The notes beneath the pieces were generated by a model. That model did not search any database. It had not been told where the DNA came from and saw nothing but the letters and a program-made list of their open reading frames with translations. From Plectrocnemia conspersa (Eukaryota > Arthropoda > Insecta > Trichoptera > Polycentropodidae), in NCBI GenBank assembly GCA_009617715.1, contig VTFK01000174.1:186001-250000 (forward strand): a DNA stretch of 64,000 nt, given 5' to 3'. Every line of letters starts with the position of its first letter. Positions within the stretch are counted from its first letter, which is position 1. This document shows, in pieces, positions 33,540 through 44,884 of this stretch. The position numbers were made by a program, and so were the translations under genes.

Positions 33540-35110
33540 TTCTAATTTTTTTTTTCTAAAAAAGGTTTTTGCAAAAATCTTAGTTAAGTTCGTTAGCCAG
33601 TTTGTTTCGCCATATTGTTTCAAAATGACAGATTTTAAAAAAAAATAGAAAATTCGTAGCTCTGTTAAAAAAATCTTCGGAAAAAAAAGAAGCCAAAATG
33701 TTTTTAAGAAAAAAAAATTAAAATTTTATTTTTATTTATCATTTAACTGTAATAGTTATTTTTATACTAACATAGAATAAGTTCTATTCTTAAATATAAA
33801 AATAGATTTCTAAACCGAGATCTATTTTTATATTTAAGAATATAAAAATAGATCTCGGCTTATTTTGTATGTCAGCTTGATCTACTATCTTGTTTTGAAA
33901 TAGCGGCTATTAAAAATTCGTTGATTTGTTTATTAAAATTCTTAGAGAAAAGGTAAAAAGGCATTTGTTATTTATGAAGGTTTTGAAGACTTTCATAGTT
34001 TTATTTATATTGACATAGAACTTGTTTTAAAAATAGATTCTGTAAAAATCTCGGTCTTTGTAAGACCATAATCTACTATTTTGAATCAAAATGGGGGTTA
34101 TTTAAAATATTTAAAATAAATCGTAGCTATGTTAATCAAAAATCTAAATAGGCAATAACTTTTAAAAAAATAATTTAAAGTAAGATAAAATAATAAAAAA
34201 AAAAATTTATGTAGGTTTATGAAAATGATAACTGCCGTATCATATTGATAACTCTAAAAATAAATTTCATAAATATCATTTCTTAGATTGATCCGCCATA
34301 TTGTAAAAATAATAATAAATTTATGTGGGTTTAAGAAACCACAAAAACTGCGATAGTTTAAATTGTATTGACATAGTTCTTATATTTAAAATAGTTCTTG
34401 TGAAGTTAGTTAGCTTGAACCGCCATCTTGATTCAAAATGGCGCTATTATAAAATAGAAAAATCGTAGCTTAGTTGAAAAAATGCTTTAAAAAAAGGTAA
34501 TAGGAAAAATTTATTAATTGATATCGTATTAACCGCTTGATTTTATGTTTACCTAGCCAAACAGTTTAGACTATGAGATTTTTTTCTGCTCAAGGAGTGT
34601 ACAAAAAAAAAATATATTTTAGATGCAACAAATAATTATTTTTTATATAATACATTTTATGTAAAAAAATATTAACGTGCCATAAAAAGATGATCATTGC
34701 ATTGCGATGCAATAGGATAAGACGAATATTTTCACAAAATTTGCAATCTAGAGGCAATAACGAAATAAAACGCACGAAGCAGGACTCATATATAAGTATA
34801 CATGGCCATCAAGCAATGTTCTTTCAAGATGCGTATTAAGTGTATGGGCGGCATAATTTTTTCCTCATTTTTTTGATGTTTTATTTAGTTTTTTCTAAGA
34901 CACAATAACTGCTATAGTTTTAATCATATTGACATGGAACTTTTTTAAATATTTTGATTTAATTTGTTTAATTCTAGAAAATGAATTAAAAATGTCAGTA
35001 GCGTTGTATAATATAAATTTTATATTAAAGTTTTAAATCAATAAATTTGAGATGATAACTGCCGTAATTTTATTTATTAAAGATCTATTTATATTTAAAA
35101 AATATAAAAT
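33540..35110. repeat. degenerate tandem array, ~240-bp period (some ~120)
   Basis: Three motifs recur in order: AACTGYNATAGTTTTAATT followed by ATATTGACATAGAACTT (about 33750, 33990, 34235, 34355, 34905, 35055); CCGCCATCTTGATTCAAAAT with GGCG (33600, 33870, 34075, 34290, 34415); and AATCGTAGCTNTGTTAAAAAA (33650, 34125, 34462). The CGCCATCTTG/CAAAATGGCG pair is itself palindromic. It looks like an ageing minisatellite or satellite. Confidence 0.6.
33815..33858. repeat. perfect 44-nt palindrome inside the tandem array
   Basis: The arm CCGAGATCTATTTTTATATT (33815-33834) and its exact reverse complement (33839-33858) flank a TAAG loop. The adjacent 33792-33807 carries a further overlapping partner (AAATATAAAAATAGAT), so two alternative hairpins are possible. 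Confidence 0.9.
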
Positions 35111-35380
35111 ATATTTTATAAACATTCTGAAAAAACCTGCAATCTTCTTAAGCAATCAATTATTTATTCAAGTGACTGAATTTTAAGGCACTATTGCACA
35201 AATTATAGAAATAGAGCCTTGTAAGCTTGCCGATTAGGATAAAGTTTAAAAAAAAAAAAGTTTTCTTTTAGATGTTTCAAATGCACCTATAGAAAATATT
35301 GTGGATTTTTCAAAAAGTAGTGAGAGATCTAAAAAAAATTCATAAGATTGCGTGCCAAGAGTAAATCATACGTCCGATTC
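35111..35380. other. AT-rich part of omb intron
   Basis: Nothing recognised. Confidence 0.3.
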
Positions 35381-36010
35381 AGAAGTGTAAGAAAAAAAAA
35401 ACATAGCCACAAAATTAGAGGGCGTAAAAACGCGCGCGCCATAAAAACTCGAAAAGAAATGCGCCTAAATAAGCAATCACTCCCTAATTAGTACGACGAA
35501 AATATTTCAATCGTAAAAATCGGAAAGGGGGGCAATTCCGAAAAAATATTCCAAGATCGCCGAGAAAACATCTCCTAGCCCTAACGGCGCGTGTATTTAT
35601 TTCTTAATCGATAATCGGAGGGGAAATGGTCGTTAAAAAATGGTGGCCGAAGCACACGAAGGCTCCGAGGCAATAAAAACCGAGCAGAGCCGCTTTTTTC
35701 GGACAAATTAGTATGCAAATGGGTTCCGAGGTGGTCCGAGAACATGTGGTCCGTTTTATGGACCTCCCGACTACCGCTAGGGAGGGACCCCCCTAAATAA
35801 ACACATTTTATTGTTTATAACGAGCTGGATCGTAAATCAAACGGTAATTGCGGCGATAACAGCCAATTTCGCCTATGACACACACACGAAGCGATAGATG
35901 GCTCTTAATTACGACAAATAACCGGATACCATCTCTAAACTTTGACCTGGCCGTTTCTATGACGGATGTTTATGAAAGACGCGACTTCTCGAGTTAAGAC
36001 GATAAGCGTT
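35380..36010. promoter_or_regulatory. GC-rich intronic island
   Basis: Repeat-poor and CpG-bearing. TAAATAAACA and ATTGTTTATA near 35795-35820 are forkhead-like motifs, and several TAAT cores are present. No coding frame of note. Enhancer identity is inference. Confidence 0.35.
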
Positions 36011-36780
36011 AAGTGATTATATTAATTAAAACGTTATCATGTTAAATAAGTAATTAACTAGTGTTTCACTTTGTTTTAATTGTGTGGTTTATAAATAGCG
36101 ATGGTTCACTTAAAGATATTGTAGAATATAAATATGTGATAATTTTTATTACATATGTCTTGATAAAATTTAATAAGAATACGGATCACTATAATAATAC
36201 TTAAACATCAAATTTAATATGTTACTGTGTATTGCATAGATCCTTTTGATTGATCAGCAAAAGAGCAACGAAATCGTACTTAGATGTAACATAGATAAAA
36301 AAAATTGTTTTGAAGCGAATAAGAATTATAAATTAATAAATTAAAGTAAACCTCACAATTGGATAATTTAGATTAAATGCCAATTATATGTTAAATTTAC
36401 CAAAAAATATAAATATTATAATATCAGAAATTTTAAAATAAATAATTAAATTATGTATTTCATAGTTAGCTTTATAGTTTCATATCTTTTAAGACAAATT
36501 GTCATATAACTTGAAATTGGAAAATTATATTATTTAAATTCATAAAACGAATAAAAATAGATAAAATACAAGAAAATTATTAATTTATTGTTTTACAATT
36601 TCATACTAATAATTAATTATTATTACATATCTGACAAAAATAATAATTTAGTTTCACTATTCGCCGCTAGATGGCCGTAGTGCGTGGCGCTCTTTCAAGT
36701 AACGCTCTCTCGCTCCATACACGCTCGATATTTAAGTAATTGAATATATTTAATCCGAATCGAGAATATCTCAAAGATAA
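36011..36780. other. AT-rich part of omb intron
   Basis: A short GC-richer piece at 36660-36730 lies next to the family M copy. Otherwise nothing is supported. Confidence 0.3.
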
Positions 36781-36784
36781 AAAT

Positions 36785-37425
36785 GGCCAGTAAGTGGTTG
36801 TTTTTTTAATATTTCGGTTTTATTAGGATTCATAGTATATCATTAAATGACATGCATTTCATCCACATCGAAAGCCATAAAATCATACCGTCGCAGTGGA
36901 AACGCTCCGTTATCTATTATTATATTTTCGCTAATAGAAATATATATCTATTGGTGAAAATGAAATGAAAATATAGCTTCACCGAAAAATACACATTCAC
37001 TGTAACATTTAAACAAATCATGTAAATGTATGTATATATGAAAAACTTGAAATCATATAATTTTACTAGCACCTGCCAGATTAATTATATTTTCACTGAC
37101 AAAAATATATATTATACTGGTGAAAATATATTCCGATGAGATTTCACTGAAATGACATATTTTAAAAAAATATTTTGGGTTTGATTTGAGACTGTTTTTT
37201 TTAGATTTTCTTTGAGGAATAACTCGAAAATTTCTGGTTTAGAAACAGAGATGACATTTCAGCTTTTTTTTAGAAAGGGGTTAAAGTTGACCAGTCAGTG
37301 ATTTTGATTATTTCGATTTCATTAAAATTCATAGTATTTTATTAAATGACATGCATCTTTCTGGTCTTATTCAAGGGGGGGGGGGGGAAATGTCTCCATA
37401 TGCCCCCCTTTCAAATAACGCCCCT
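36785..37425 (-). mobile_element. family M element
   Basis: On the minus strand it begins AGGGGCGTTATTTGAAAGGG, has a run of 13 or more G's, then AGATGCATGTCATTTAATAA, GAAATTATCCGA-type and TATGTCATTTCAGTGAAATC blocks. Two hairpins of the TTTCACYARTA/TAYTAGTGAAA type follow, and then AACGGAGCGTTTCCACTGCG. After that end the 5' module (AAATGCATGTCATTTAATGA) starts again, so two copies are partly in tandem. It is non-coding. Confidence 0.6.
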
Positions 37426-37429
37426 GCTT

Positions 37430-38115
37430 AGAGATGGTCCAAGACGAACGACGCCGGCCAATTAGTGACGTTCGACAAAAGGCATTCCGTTTTCAGAGCC
37501 GCACGACCAAAAAATACGCATCGATATAAATCTATAATAATAACTATAAAAATGTCTTCCACGTCTGGACGCCCCGCCAATCCTGGCGATATTTTTTTAT
37601 TATTATTTATTATCACATCTCGTATCCCCTCTAGAGCTAGACGACGCTAATGCACTGAGTTTTAAAACAATGCGAGAGAGAGGGACGGAGAGCGGCGAGA
37701 CATCTCGGAGCCGATCCGGCCAGCATCCACGCCCCGATCTTCTTCTGAAACGAAACAAAGCGAGCAAAACCTCGAGAGCAAAATGCGCAAACTACACGTA
37801 CGTATGATGTAAAACGATGGAAATTTCTCTCCGGGAAAACAAACGGGCGAAGATGACCCTCCGCGATACTTGCGGGGTCGCGTCGAGTCATTATCGAACG
37901 CGTGTGGGCTGCCGTGAATTTTAATCGCATTAATAACCCCCTACGTTCGCACGCCGACCGCAGAATGTCACTCGAAACGTAGCTACGTCTCTTTCGCTCT
38001 CCTGCGGCTTTTCTCCCTCTCGGTGGGGTCGTAAAAAAAGAAAACTGCATTTTCTTTCCCGCTCGCTCGCTCGCTACCATCCCCGACTTACGCTTGTTTT
38101 GATAGAAATAAAACG
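37430..38115. promoter_or_regulatory. GC-rich intronic island
   Basis: CpG-rich and repeat-poor. It includes GAGAGAGAGGGA-type GAGA motifs (about 37673), GCTCGCTCGCTCGCT (about 38062) and CGCATTAATAAC (homeodomain-like). The 166-codon open frame on the minus strand (37637-38137) has no recognisable domain, and I treat it as a composition effect. Candidate enhancer or alternative promoter. Confidence 0.35.
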
Positions 38116-38974
38116 TTAATAGAATCGATCGTTCCAATTTGGAATGAACTTAATAAACTTATTGAGATGCTCTCTTGATAAAAAAAATACATTACATTTG
38201 TAACATTTTCCAGATTTTCCAAGCGTAATTTTCTAACAAGTGCTGAAGATTTTGTATATTCAAAGTTTACGATAAAGCGTTTAGTATGCTCGGCTTCATT
38301 ATGCGGAGCGCGTCTAGCTTCAATAATTTATTAGCGATAGTTAATTTATAAGAAAATATAAGAAAAAACGCATCGACTAATGGTATAACTGAAAAAATTA
38401 GTGAATATACTATTTTTTTATAATTAGCTATATAAGGTTGATATTTTAATTCATGTTCACTACTCGATTTTTATAAATAAAAATATATATATAGTATGTG
38501 GTTATAATAATACAGTATATTTTTGGTCGTAGAAGATATGATCATGATTTATTATAATGGACACAAATAATCTACTTCGAGTGATTATAGAGCATCGAGT
38601 TACGATAAAATTTCGGGCTCCCGTATTTATTGTCAATAACAACTGTTGCTGTTAAACATTTTCCATATTTCTAACAAGATAAATATAAAAATATCTTTGG
38701 ATTATTGAAAAAAGAAATTCAAGTTCGCCGACAAATTTTATGGTGTAACTCTACAGAAAGCCCTCATACATTTTTGCAATCTGCCAATTCTAATGTGGAG
38801 CTGTTTTTCTTATCTGATTAATAATGTAATTCTCAGATTAGCAAAACAAAGATACGGCTCATTGAAAAAAATATATTCAAATACTTCTGACCTTTATTAA
38901 AAGCAGAACGGTTTCTTCAAATCTGATTACACTAGTTTACAAATTTAAAAAAATATGTCCCATAACATTTAACA
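38116..38974. other. AT-rich part of omb intron
   Basis: TTATGCGGAGCGCGT near 38300, in GGCTTCATTATGCGGAGCGC, recurs at about 15660, probably a transposon end. No gene is seen. Confidence 0.3.
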
Positions 38975-39015
38975 GTTATTATGTTAAATTTAGCGTTGAA
39001 ATTTAACATAATAAC
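38975..39015. repeat. perfect hairpin, 16-bp arms
   Basis: GTTATTATGTTAAATT (38975-38990) and its exact reverse complement (39000-39015) surround the 9-nt loop TAGCGTTGA. Outer bases (ATAACATTTAA on both sides) look like a short direct repeat. Confidence 0.85.
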
Positions 39016-39285
39016 ATTTAAAAAAATTATAACATCTTTAAAGAAATCTGCTAAAAATGATCCAAAACGATAAATTAATAAATAGGGCCTAAAAATATTG
39101 TAGAAATAATTATAAATACAAATAAATGTATATTGCAAATGTATTGGAAACACTCATAAATATTAACGTCGGTAAATATAATATAATGCATACGTATGTG
39201 TATGTATATGGAAAATGGCGCCTGTTGTATCGCCTACTTGACTTTAAAATGCAAAGACTAATAATAAATTAATGAAAAATGACCA

Positions 39286-39328
39286 CAATGACGCATTGGG
39301 GAAGCCTGTCAAGTCATGACGGTCAGAT
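39286..39328 (+). repeat. family H hairpin element
   Basis: GACCACAATGACGCATTGGG then GAAGCCTGTCAAGTCATGAC and GGTC. It immediately precedes the largest GC-rich island. Confidence 0.6.
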
Positions 39329-39399
39329 GGCGCAGATTGCGAATTTTGAAATGGAAGTGCGTTTTGATGTAATTGCACTTGCGAAAATGATAAAGTTGA

Positions 39400-40520
39400 C
39401 ATTTAAACGTAGGCAATGTAGGTTAACGTTCGCAGGCCGATTGTCGGTATTTAAAAAGTTTCAGTTTAATTACGGCTCACGTAAAAATGAACGAGTTTGC
39501 TCCGGTACTCGATGTCGGACACTCGGCGTGTACTGTTTGTCGTCGCTGTTTGCCTTATTATGGCCAGAATCGGTCGAATGTTGATCTAGAGAAGCATCGC
39601 AAGTCAAACACGGAAGAGCTTCGGCTGACGAACGAAGTGGACAAACACTAGAGCGTCTTCCGCGCCGACAAAGGCGCAGAGCAAACGACCAGGTGACGAC
39701 GGCGGACAGACGGACAATAGAGACGCGAAATCGGGTCCGGTTAATCGGAATTCAGCTGAAGGCGGCCGTTTTTCCTTAGCCGGCGTTAATTTCTCGCGGC
39801 CGCTGTTGACATTTGTGAGGAGCCGCGCGAAGGGGCCCGAACCGTAAATGGCTTTTAACAGGCGCAAACACACGGAGCAAACACAAATAGCGTTGTGCAA
39901 ATACGAGCGGCGCTTTGAACGGCGGCGGTCACCGGATCGATTCCCGACAACGAGCCGAATCTCACGCGGGCGTAAGAAGGGGCGCCGCTTCCGCTTTTCT
40001 CGCGATCCGGACGTGCCAATTTAAACTAAAAAATAATATTAAAATTGCGATCGAGTTTATGCGTGTGTGGGGTGCATTTTTTAATTGCTCCGATTTGAAC
40101 AAACGCGCCGCGCCGCCCATTCGCCCCCTCTACTTTTTAAAAGCGCCATTAAAGAGGCGTGTCTCGCGATTCGAATTATTTTATTCGATTTCAATTACCC
40201 CCCACCGCTCGAGACGACGCCGTATCTAATCGGGATTGATGTCGATGGGGTGCTCGACATCTTTCGATCGAGCTTTTGACGTATGATCGTGAGTTGGCGA
40301 AACGCGCGTTGCGGAAGTCGTGTTCGGTTACCGGCGGACCGTCCGCCGTTGCTTCGTCTTCGGTAATAACATGTTTGCTCGAGAAGGCGCCACGTTGTTG
40401 GTTTTCCAAATCGGACATGATTGATGCGAGGGCCGCCCCGGGGATGCGGACAAAAAAGAGAGCGGCCGGAGCATTTTTGGATAATTGATTGATAAGGTGT
40501 TAAACGCGCCTTGGGTGCGT
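39400..40520. promoter_or_regulatory. largest GC/CpG-rich intronic island (~1.1 kb)
   Basis: Dense CpG and no family repeats. Long overlapping open frames on both strands (for example 39604-39900 minus, 40195-40548 minus, 39915-40229 plus) contradict each other and carry no known domain. AGGTGTTA near 40496 is T-box-like. This is the best candidate in the window for an alternative promoter or a major enhancer of omb, by composition alone. Confidence 0.35.
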
Positions 40521-40985
40521 CTTGGCTAATTCTGGTCCAGATTCTCAAATATAATATATAATTGCATTAAAACAAATCTTATTTATATGTACAGAAAATC
40601 TGACCAATAATTTGAAGCATGCAAAAAAATACACATTAGGCAGCAAAATTTACAAAAAATATGTTCACTACATAGCTAATTTTACATCAAGATTTCATTT
40701 CAATCGAAACAAAAAATATACTCAAAATCCCTAATTAGCCTTTTGCATTCGTAATGTCAATCTAACGCATCAGCATTCACGCATTAGAAGCATAATTTCA
40801 ATTAATGATGTATAGCATAATTTTTTAACGCTTTTCTTTGTATATTTTTCCTACGTATATTTTGCAAAAATATTATTTTAACCTGATTCAAACCGGCGAT
40901 GTTTAATTTATTGTGATCAAGTTAGGTTTTACAGAGCCATAATTTTTGCAACTGCTTTTTAGTAAAGTCAGTTGTGTTTTTGTGT
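40521..40985. other. AT-rich part of omb intron
   Basis: Nothing recognised. Confidence 0.3.
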
Positions 40986-40989
40986 ACTG

Positions 40990-41345
40990 ATAAGTGAAAC
41001 GTGAATAAAACAGGGACGTCGTTTCAGCTTTCTCCAGGGGTGGGGGCAAAAGTGAGCCAGTCGGAGATCGTTTATTGAATATTTCGATTTTATTTAGATA
41101 CATATTAATTTTTCATTTTTATTGGCAAACTGTTTAGAATTAACGTCAAAAGCAATAAAATCATGCCGTCGCAATTAAAACCATCTGTTTACTATCGCTC
41201 ATATTAAAACTTAAAATAAGTGAAAATCAAAAGAAGCACATCTAAACCGAATTTTGATTAATAGGAGAGCGCAAAAAACAATTATCCCTTTAGAAGTCAA
41301 AAATCCACGCCAAAAGTAATAAAATCGTTTTTTTAATATTTCGAA
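40990..41345 (+). repeat. family M repeat, rearranged copy
   Basis: CAGGGACGTCGTTTCAGC and GGGGTGGGGGC, then a reversed 5' module (TATTTCGATTTTATTTAGAT), then the 3' module twice: GTCAAAAGCAATAAAATCAT at about 41145, and GAATTTTGATTAATAGGAGA with GTAATAAAATCG at about 41250-41330. This matches the arm of the palindrome at 63380-63614. Confidence 0.55.
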
Positions 41346-41374
41346 ATAGTATATCTAATATTCACACGCTAGCT

Positions 41375-41525
41375 GAATTTAAATTAATCATTAGGATATT
41401 CATCCATGAGATTAGGAAAATTTAGGAAAACTAAATATGCTATGATGATCGATTCAAGTTGTAATTAAATAATATGCACTAATTTTGAGCTTCCAAACAC
41501 GATTTATATTTTAAAAAACGCTATG
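41375..41525 (-). repeat. SINE S1 body
   Basis: On the minus strand CGTGTTTGGAAGCTC, TTAGTGCATATTATTTAATT, GAATCGATCATCATAGC, then TTTCCTAAATTTTCCTAATC and TCATGGATGAATAT. These are the same blocks, in order, as at 18355-18460. Confidence 0.6.
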
Positions 41526-41849
41526 ATTCATATGATTTACGAACATATGTTTTTTTATATAAGAAGCTGAAAATTTTATATTAAAATACACATAATGTAC
41601 GAACTGGTTTAATTTAAATCAATCATAACTATATTTATAGGTGAGATTAAAAAATCTAGAAATACCTAATTGGCCCATTTTAACCTCCTCCCACAGCTAC
41701 ACTACACACCCTTTACATGCATTTAAATGTTAATGGTTATAATCAAGTATTTCATTATTTTAGCACATGCTCAACTTGAACAATGTGGAACATCGACTTT
41801 TACCGATTATAAGAATATAAATAAGTGTTGCCCTGAGCTCCCCCCCTCA

Positions 41850-41940
41850 CCCTCTTCAACCCCCTAGTTACGCCACTGTACAAATGTCTTTCAGATCAAT
41901 AGTCATCGACTTACATCATTAGTCTATCATGCTAGTTATA
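41850..41940 (-). repeat. transposon terminus fused to SINE S1 head
   Basis: CCCCTAGTTACGCCACTG (ending 41878) is a right end of the CAGTGGCGTAACTAGGG type; its left partner was not found. Immediately after it, the minus strand CATGATAGACTAATGATGTA / AGTCGATGACTATTGATCTG is an S1 head matching 18265-18295. Confidence 0.5.
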
Positions 41941-42900
41941 TACGTTTTATGACAGATTCTATGAATAACGATTAGCAAACATTTTGTTTCCTAATCTTTA
42001 TTACTTTCTAGAACATTTAATAAAAAAAATAAGAATGCAAGGATCAATGGCCTAATAATAATGATATTTAATCAAGTCCTTTTCAAGGATTTGTTGCCTG
42101 CATGATAAACATCCGCGTTTTTATTTAAAGCAATATAAATCATTATATGATTTTTACAGCTTTAATATAATATTCGGTGGTGGTAAGCTACCGTTAATTA
42201 AACATGCATTAAGTCAGAACTGTATTAATATCTCATTGGAATTTAAAGTGTTATAATTATAAACTTAGTCTTAATTATAAACTATAATTTAATTAACATG
42301 CATAAATATTGACCCAAATAAAAATAGCCATTTACAAATATATGTAGTCATATCAATTAATACATTTTTACATAGTATAAATATGTTTGGAATTTATTAT
42401 CATTTGGATGTAAACAAAAATAAAAAAAAGTGGTTAAACAATTTTTGCAAAGTGTTATTAAAAAATACTACCTGCTTTGAATGCAGCTGTAAATTTAGCG
42501 GATTTAACCCATTATTTATTTATTTAATTTGAATAGGTTGTAAATCAGTAAAAAATATTTGTATCTATTTCATTTTTATTTCAGAATATTTAATGAGAAT
42601 TCTTGAAAAATAATAAACATTCTTCTGGGATTTTTCTAAAAAAAATATTGTTTCAATTTAGCTCTGACTTTTGCAAAAATATATAGCGTAGTAAAGTAAC
42701 TGATTTATCTAAATCGAAAACGAAAAGCGAACGATTTAAATAATAGTGACTAAAATTAGTTAATTGCATTATTTATCAGGTGATTTTTTTTATATTTTCT
42801 ATTACAAATTTGGGCATTTTGACAGATTTTCCTAATGTATAATGATGGCTATTTTATTATATACAAACAAAATTTACACATTAAACAATTATAAAAAATA
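41941..42900. other. AT-rich part of omb intron
   Basis: No gene or family repeat recognised. Confidence 0.3.
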
Positions 42901-42909
42901 AAAGACAAT

Positions 42910-43115
42910 TATGTTGCACAGATGAGCACCATACCAAATATTTAGCTATCGCTGAAAACATTGGATGATCGTTGAGAATTGTACTGGGCTTCAAAATTGC
43001 ACAAATTACAGAGAACCAATCATTTCGTAAAAATAGATAAAAATAGCTGATTAAAAATCTTTTTTGAAAGAGAAATTTAAGTATTTTAAATATTACGAAA
43101 CATTAAGAAAATCTG
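42910..43115 (+). repeat. family P repeat, copy 1
   Basis: ATGAGCACCATACCAAATAT, TTTAGCTATCGCTGAAAACA, TTGGATGATCGTTGAGAATT and TACTGGGCTTCAAAATTG align in order with 49520-49720 (GAGCACCACCCTACATAATT, AGCTGGATAATCGCTGAGAA, TTCTGGGCGTCAAATTCC). Class unknown. Confidence 0.5.
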
Positions 43116-43675
43116 TGCTAATAATCAATATTTTTAAGATGTTATTTGCAGTGCGATCCAAGTTTATATAATGAATGGTAAATAAGACACGATGGGCCAA
43201 AAAATAAAATTGATTCGATTGGTTGATTATTTTATAGGTTTAGCTTAAAAAATATGGATTTCAGACGAGGTTAATCAGCAGCGGTTAATCTATGAGAAAT
43301 TTCATTATATTCTGTATTACTGTTTATAACAAGTTTGAACTCTATCCAAAATATAGTAAAATAATATATAAAATTTTTTGAATACAAATGTTCAAGCTAT
43401 AGGTTAAATTTATTTCGATATTGTATTCATATAAAATGGCCGCTTAGGGTTTAGTTATTTAAAAATTTTGCACTGCGCAGCATAAAAAAATTAATCAAAG
43501 TTTAAAACATATTTCTAAAACAACACTATTAAATTCGAATAAATTAATTTTAACTCACAGCCATTAATTTGCACCAAACCCATAAATTGGCCGTTCCTTC
43601 TCGCGCATTACCATATAAATATCATATCTACACCATCGCCACTTGAAATCGTAAAATTTTAAACCGATCAGCTAA
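43116..43675. other. AT-rich part of omb intron
   Basis: A possible palindrome-poor, repeat-poor stretch leading into the island at 43680. No exon recognised. Confidence 0.25.
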
Positions 43676-44165
43676 TCAACGGCACCGTATCGCCTTTCCA
43701 CGAAACAAATTGATTTAATTACACCGTTCCGAATGATACGAAAAGGAAACGAGACAAAAAATCCGATAGATGTGCTGGTATAGACAACGTCCTGTTGTTT
43801 GTACAGTATAAATATACACATTTGGCCGGTGTATAGAGATTAATCTGAGGACCCCGAGGCTGAGAGCCCGCCCCTCGCCGTACCGAGCGGAGATAAGAAC
43901 CAGCTCGGCTCGCGTCTCCAGTCTCCGCTCTCCTCGGAGACCTACAGCTGCGCAAAAACAGACATCCGATGGGACTTGATTGGTTTATAATGGTGTCGAT
44001 GGCCAGACGCGGCCGTCTAATTGCGATCCTAACTAGACGTGTAATAATTGGCACGGGTCTCCTCGCAGGCCTTACCTGGCCACTATAATTTCGTTACGTT
44101 AATAATCCCTAATAACGACACACCTGTCTCTATTTGTTCGCCTCGGGGGTTCTGAGAGAGCTGCT
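43600..44165. promoter_or_regulatory. GC-rich intronic island
   Basis: Repeat-poor. It includes the T-box-like ACACACCT (about 44118), several TAAT cores, and long GC-rich stretches at 43840-43950. The 111-codon minus-strand frame is not recognised as protein. Confidence 0.3.
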
Positions 44166-44880
44166 CGTTTATTTGGTTTAGATGATGTCCAAACTATGAC
44201 AGTAAAAATACTAGAAAATGAGTGAAATAATTTATGAAGTTGAAGAATCAAAATTGAGACGGTCTGATGTACCGTGAAAAACTTTTCCATAGCTCAATAC
44301 CACGTTTTTAAATTTTGATATGTTTATTAGTCATTTTCATAGAAAATAAGATCAGCAAATTTAAATATAAGAAATATAAATTAGAGTGATGTGGGTTGAA
44401 TTTGAGTAGCCGTAAAATAATGTTTATATAAAATCTAGCATATCCTGAAAAACTTTATAGATATATACTAATATATAAAGTAGAGACTATGTATTATAAT
44501 TAAAATTAAAATAATAATAAAATATTAACAGAAATATATAATTTATTGATATGTATATAATGTTTATTATATAAAAAATGTTTGCTATTCAGAGATTTAT
44601 TAAGGAGCAGATCTAATCACCACCATTGTTAAATTCCGGAGTATTCGCTGCGTATTTGATTTAAAATATTCATCCGGCAATATATTTTTTTATTTTACAG
44701 TGTTATAGATGTTGTTACTATTAAAGAGTTAAGGAATAATATTATGTAATGAAAATAATCATTTCTAATAGTTTTAACTCCTCATATAAACGCAGAACGA
44801 TGAACAGAGAATACTACCTGAAAGACCTAATTTATATATTATAAACACATATGAATCATAGTGCTTTTTAATTTAAACCT
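44166..44880. other. AT-rich part of omb intron
   Basis: Nothing recognised. Confidence 0.3.
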
Positions 44881-44884
44881 AGAT

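Noticed and set aside
37376..37388. Poly-G tract as a telomere-like or assembly gap signal
   Set aside because: G runs recur at the starts of family M and at hAT-like ends, so they belong to those repeats. Exact lengths may be sequencing-sensitive.
37637..38137. 166-codon minus-strand frame
   Set aside because: Starts and ends in AT-rich DNA, has no domain, and lies in a CpG-rich island where stop codons are rare in all frames.
39604..40548. Several 60-117-codon frames on both strands
   Set aside because: They overlap each other in the GC-rich island without a consistent protein signal.
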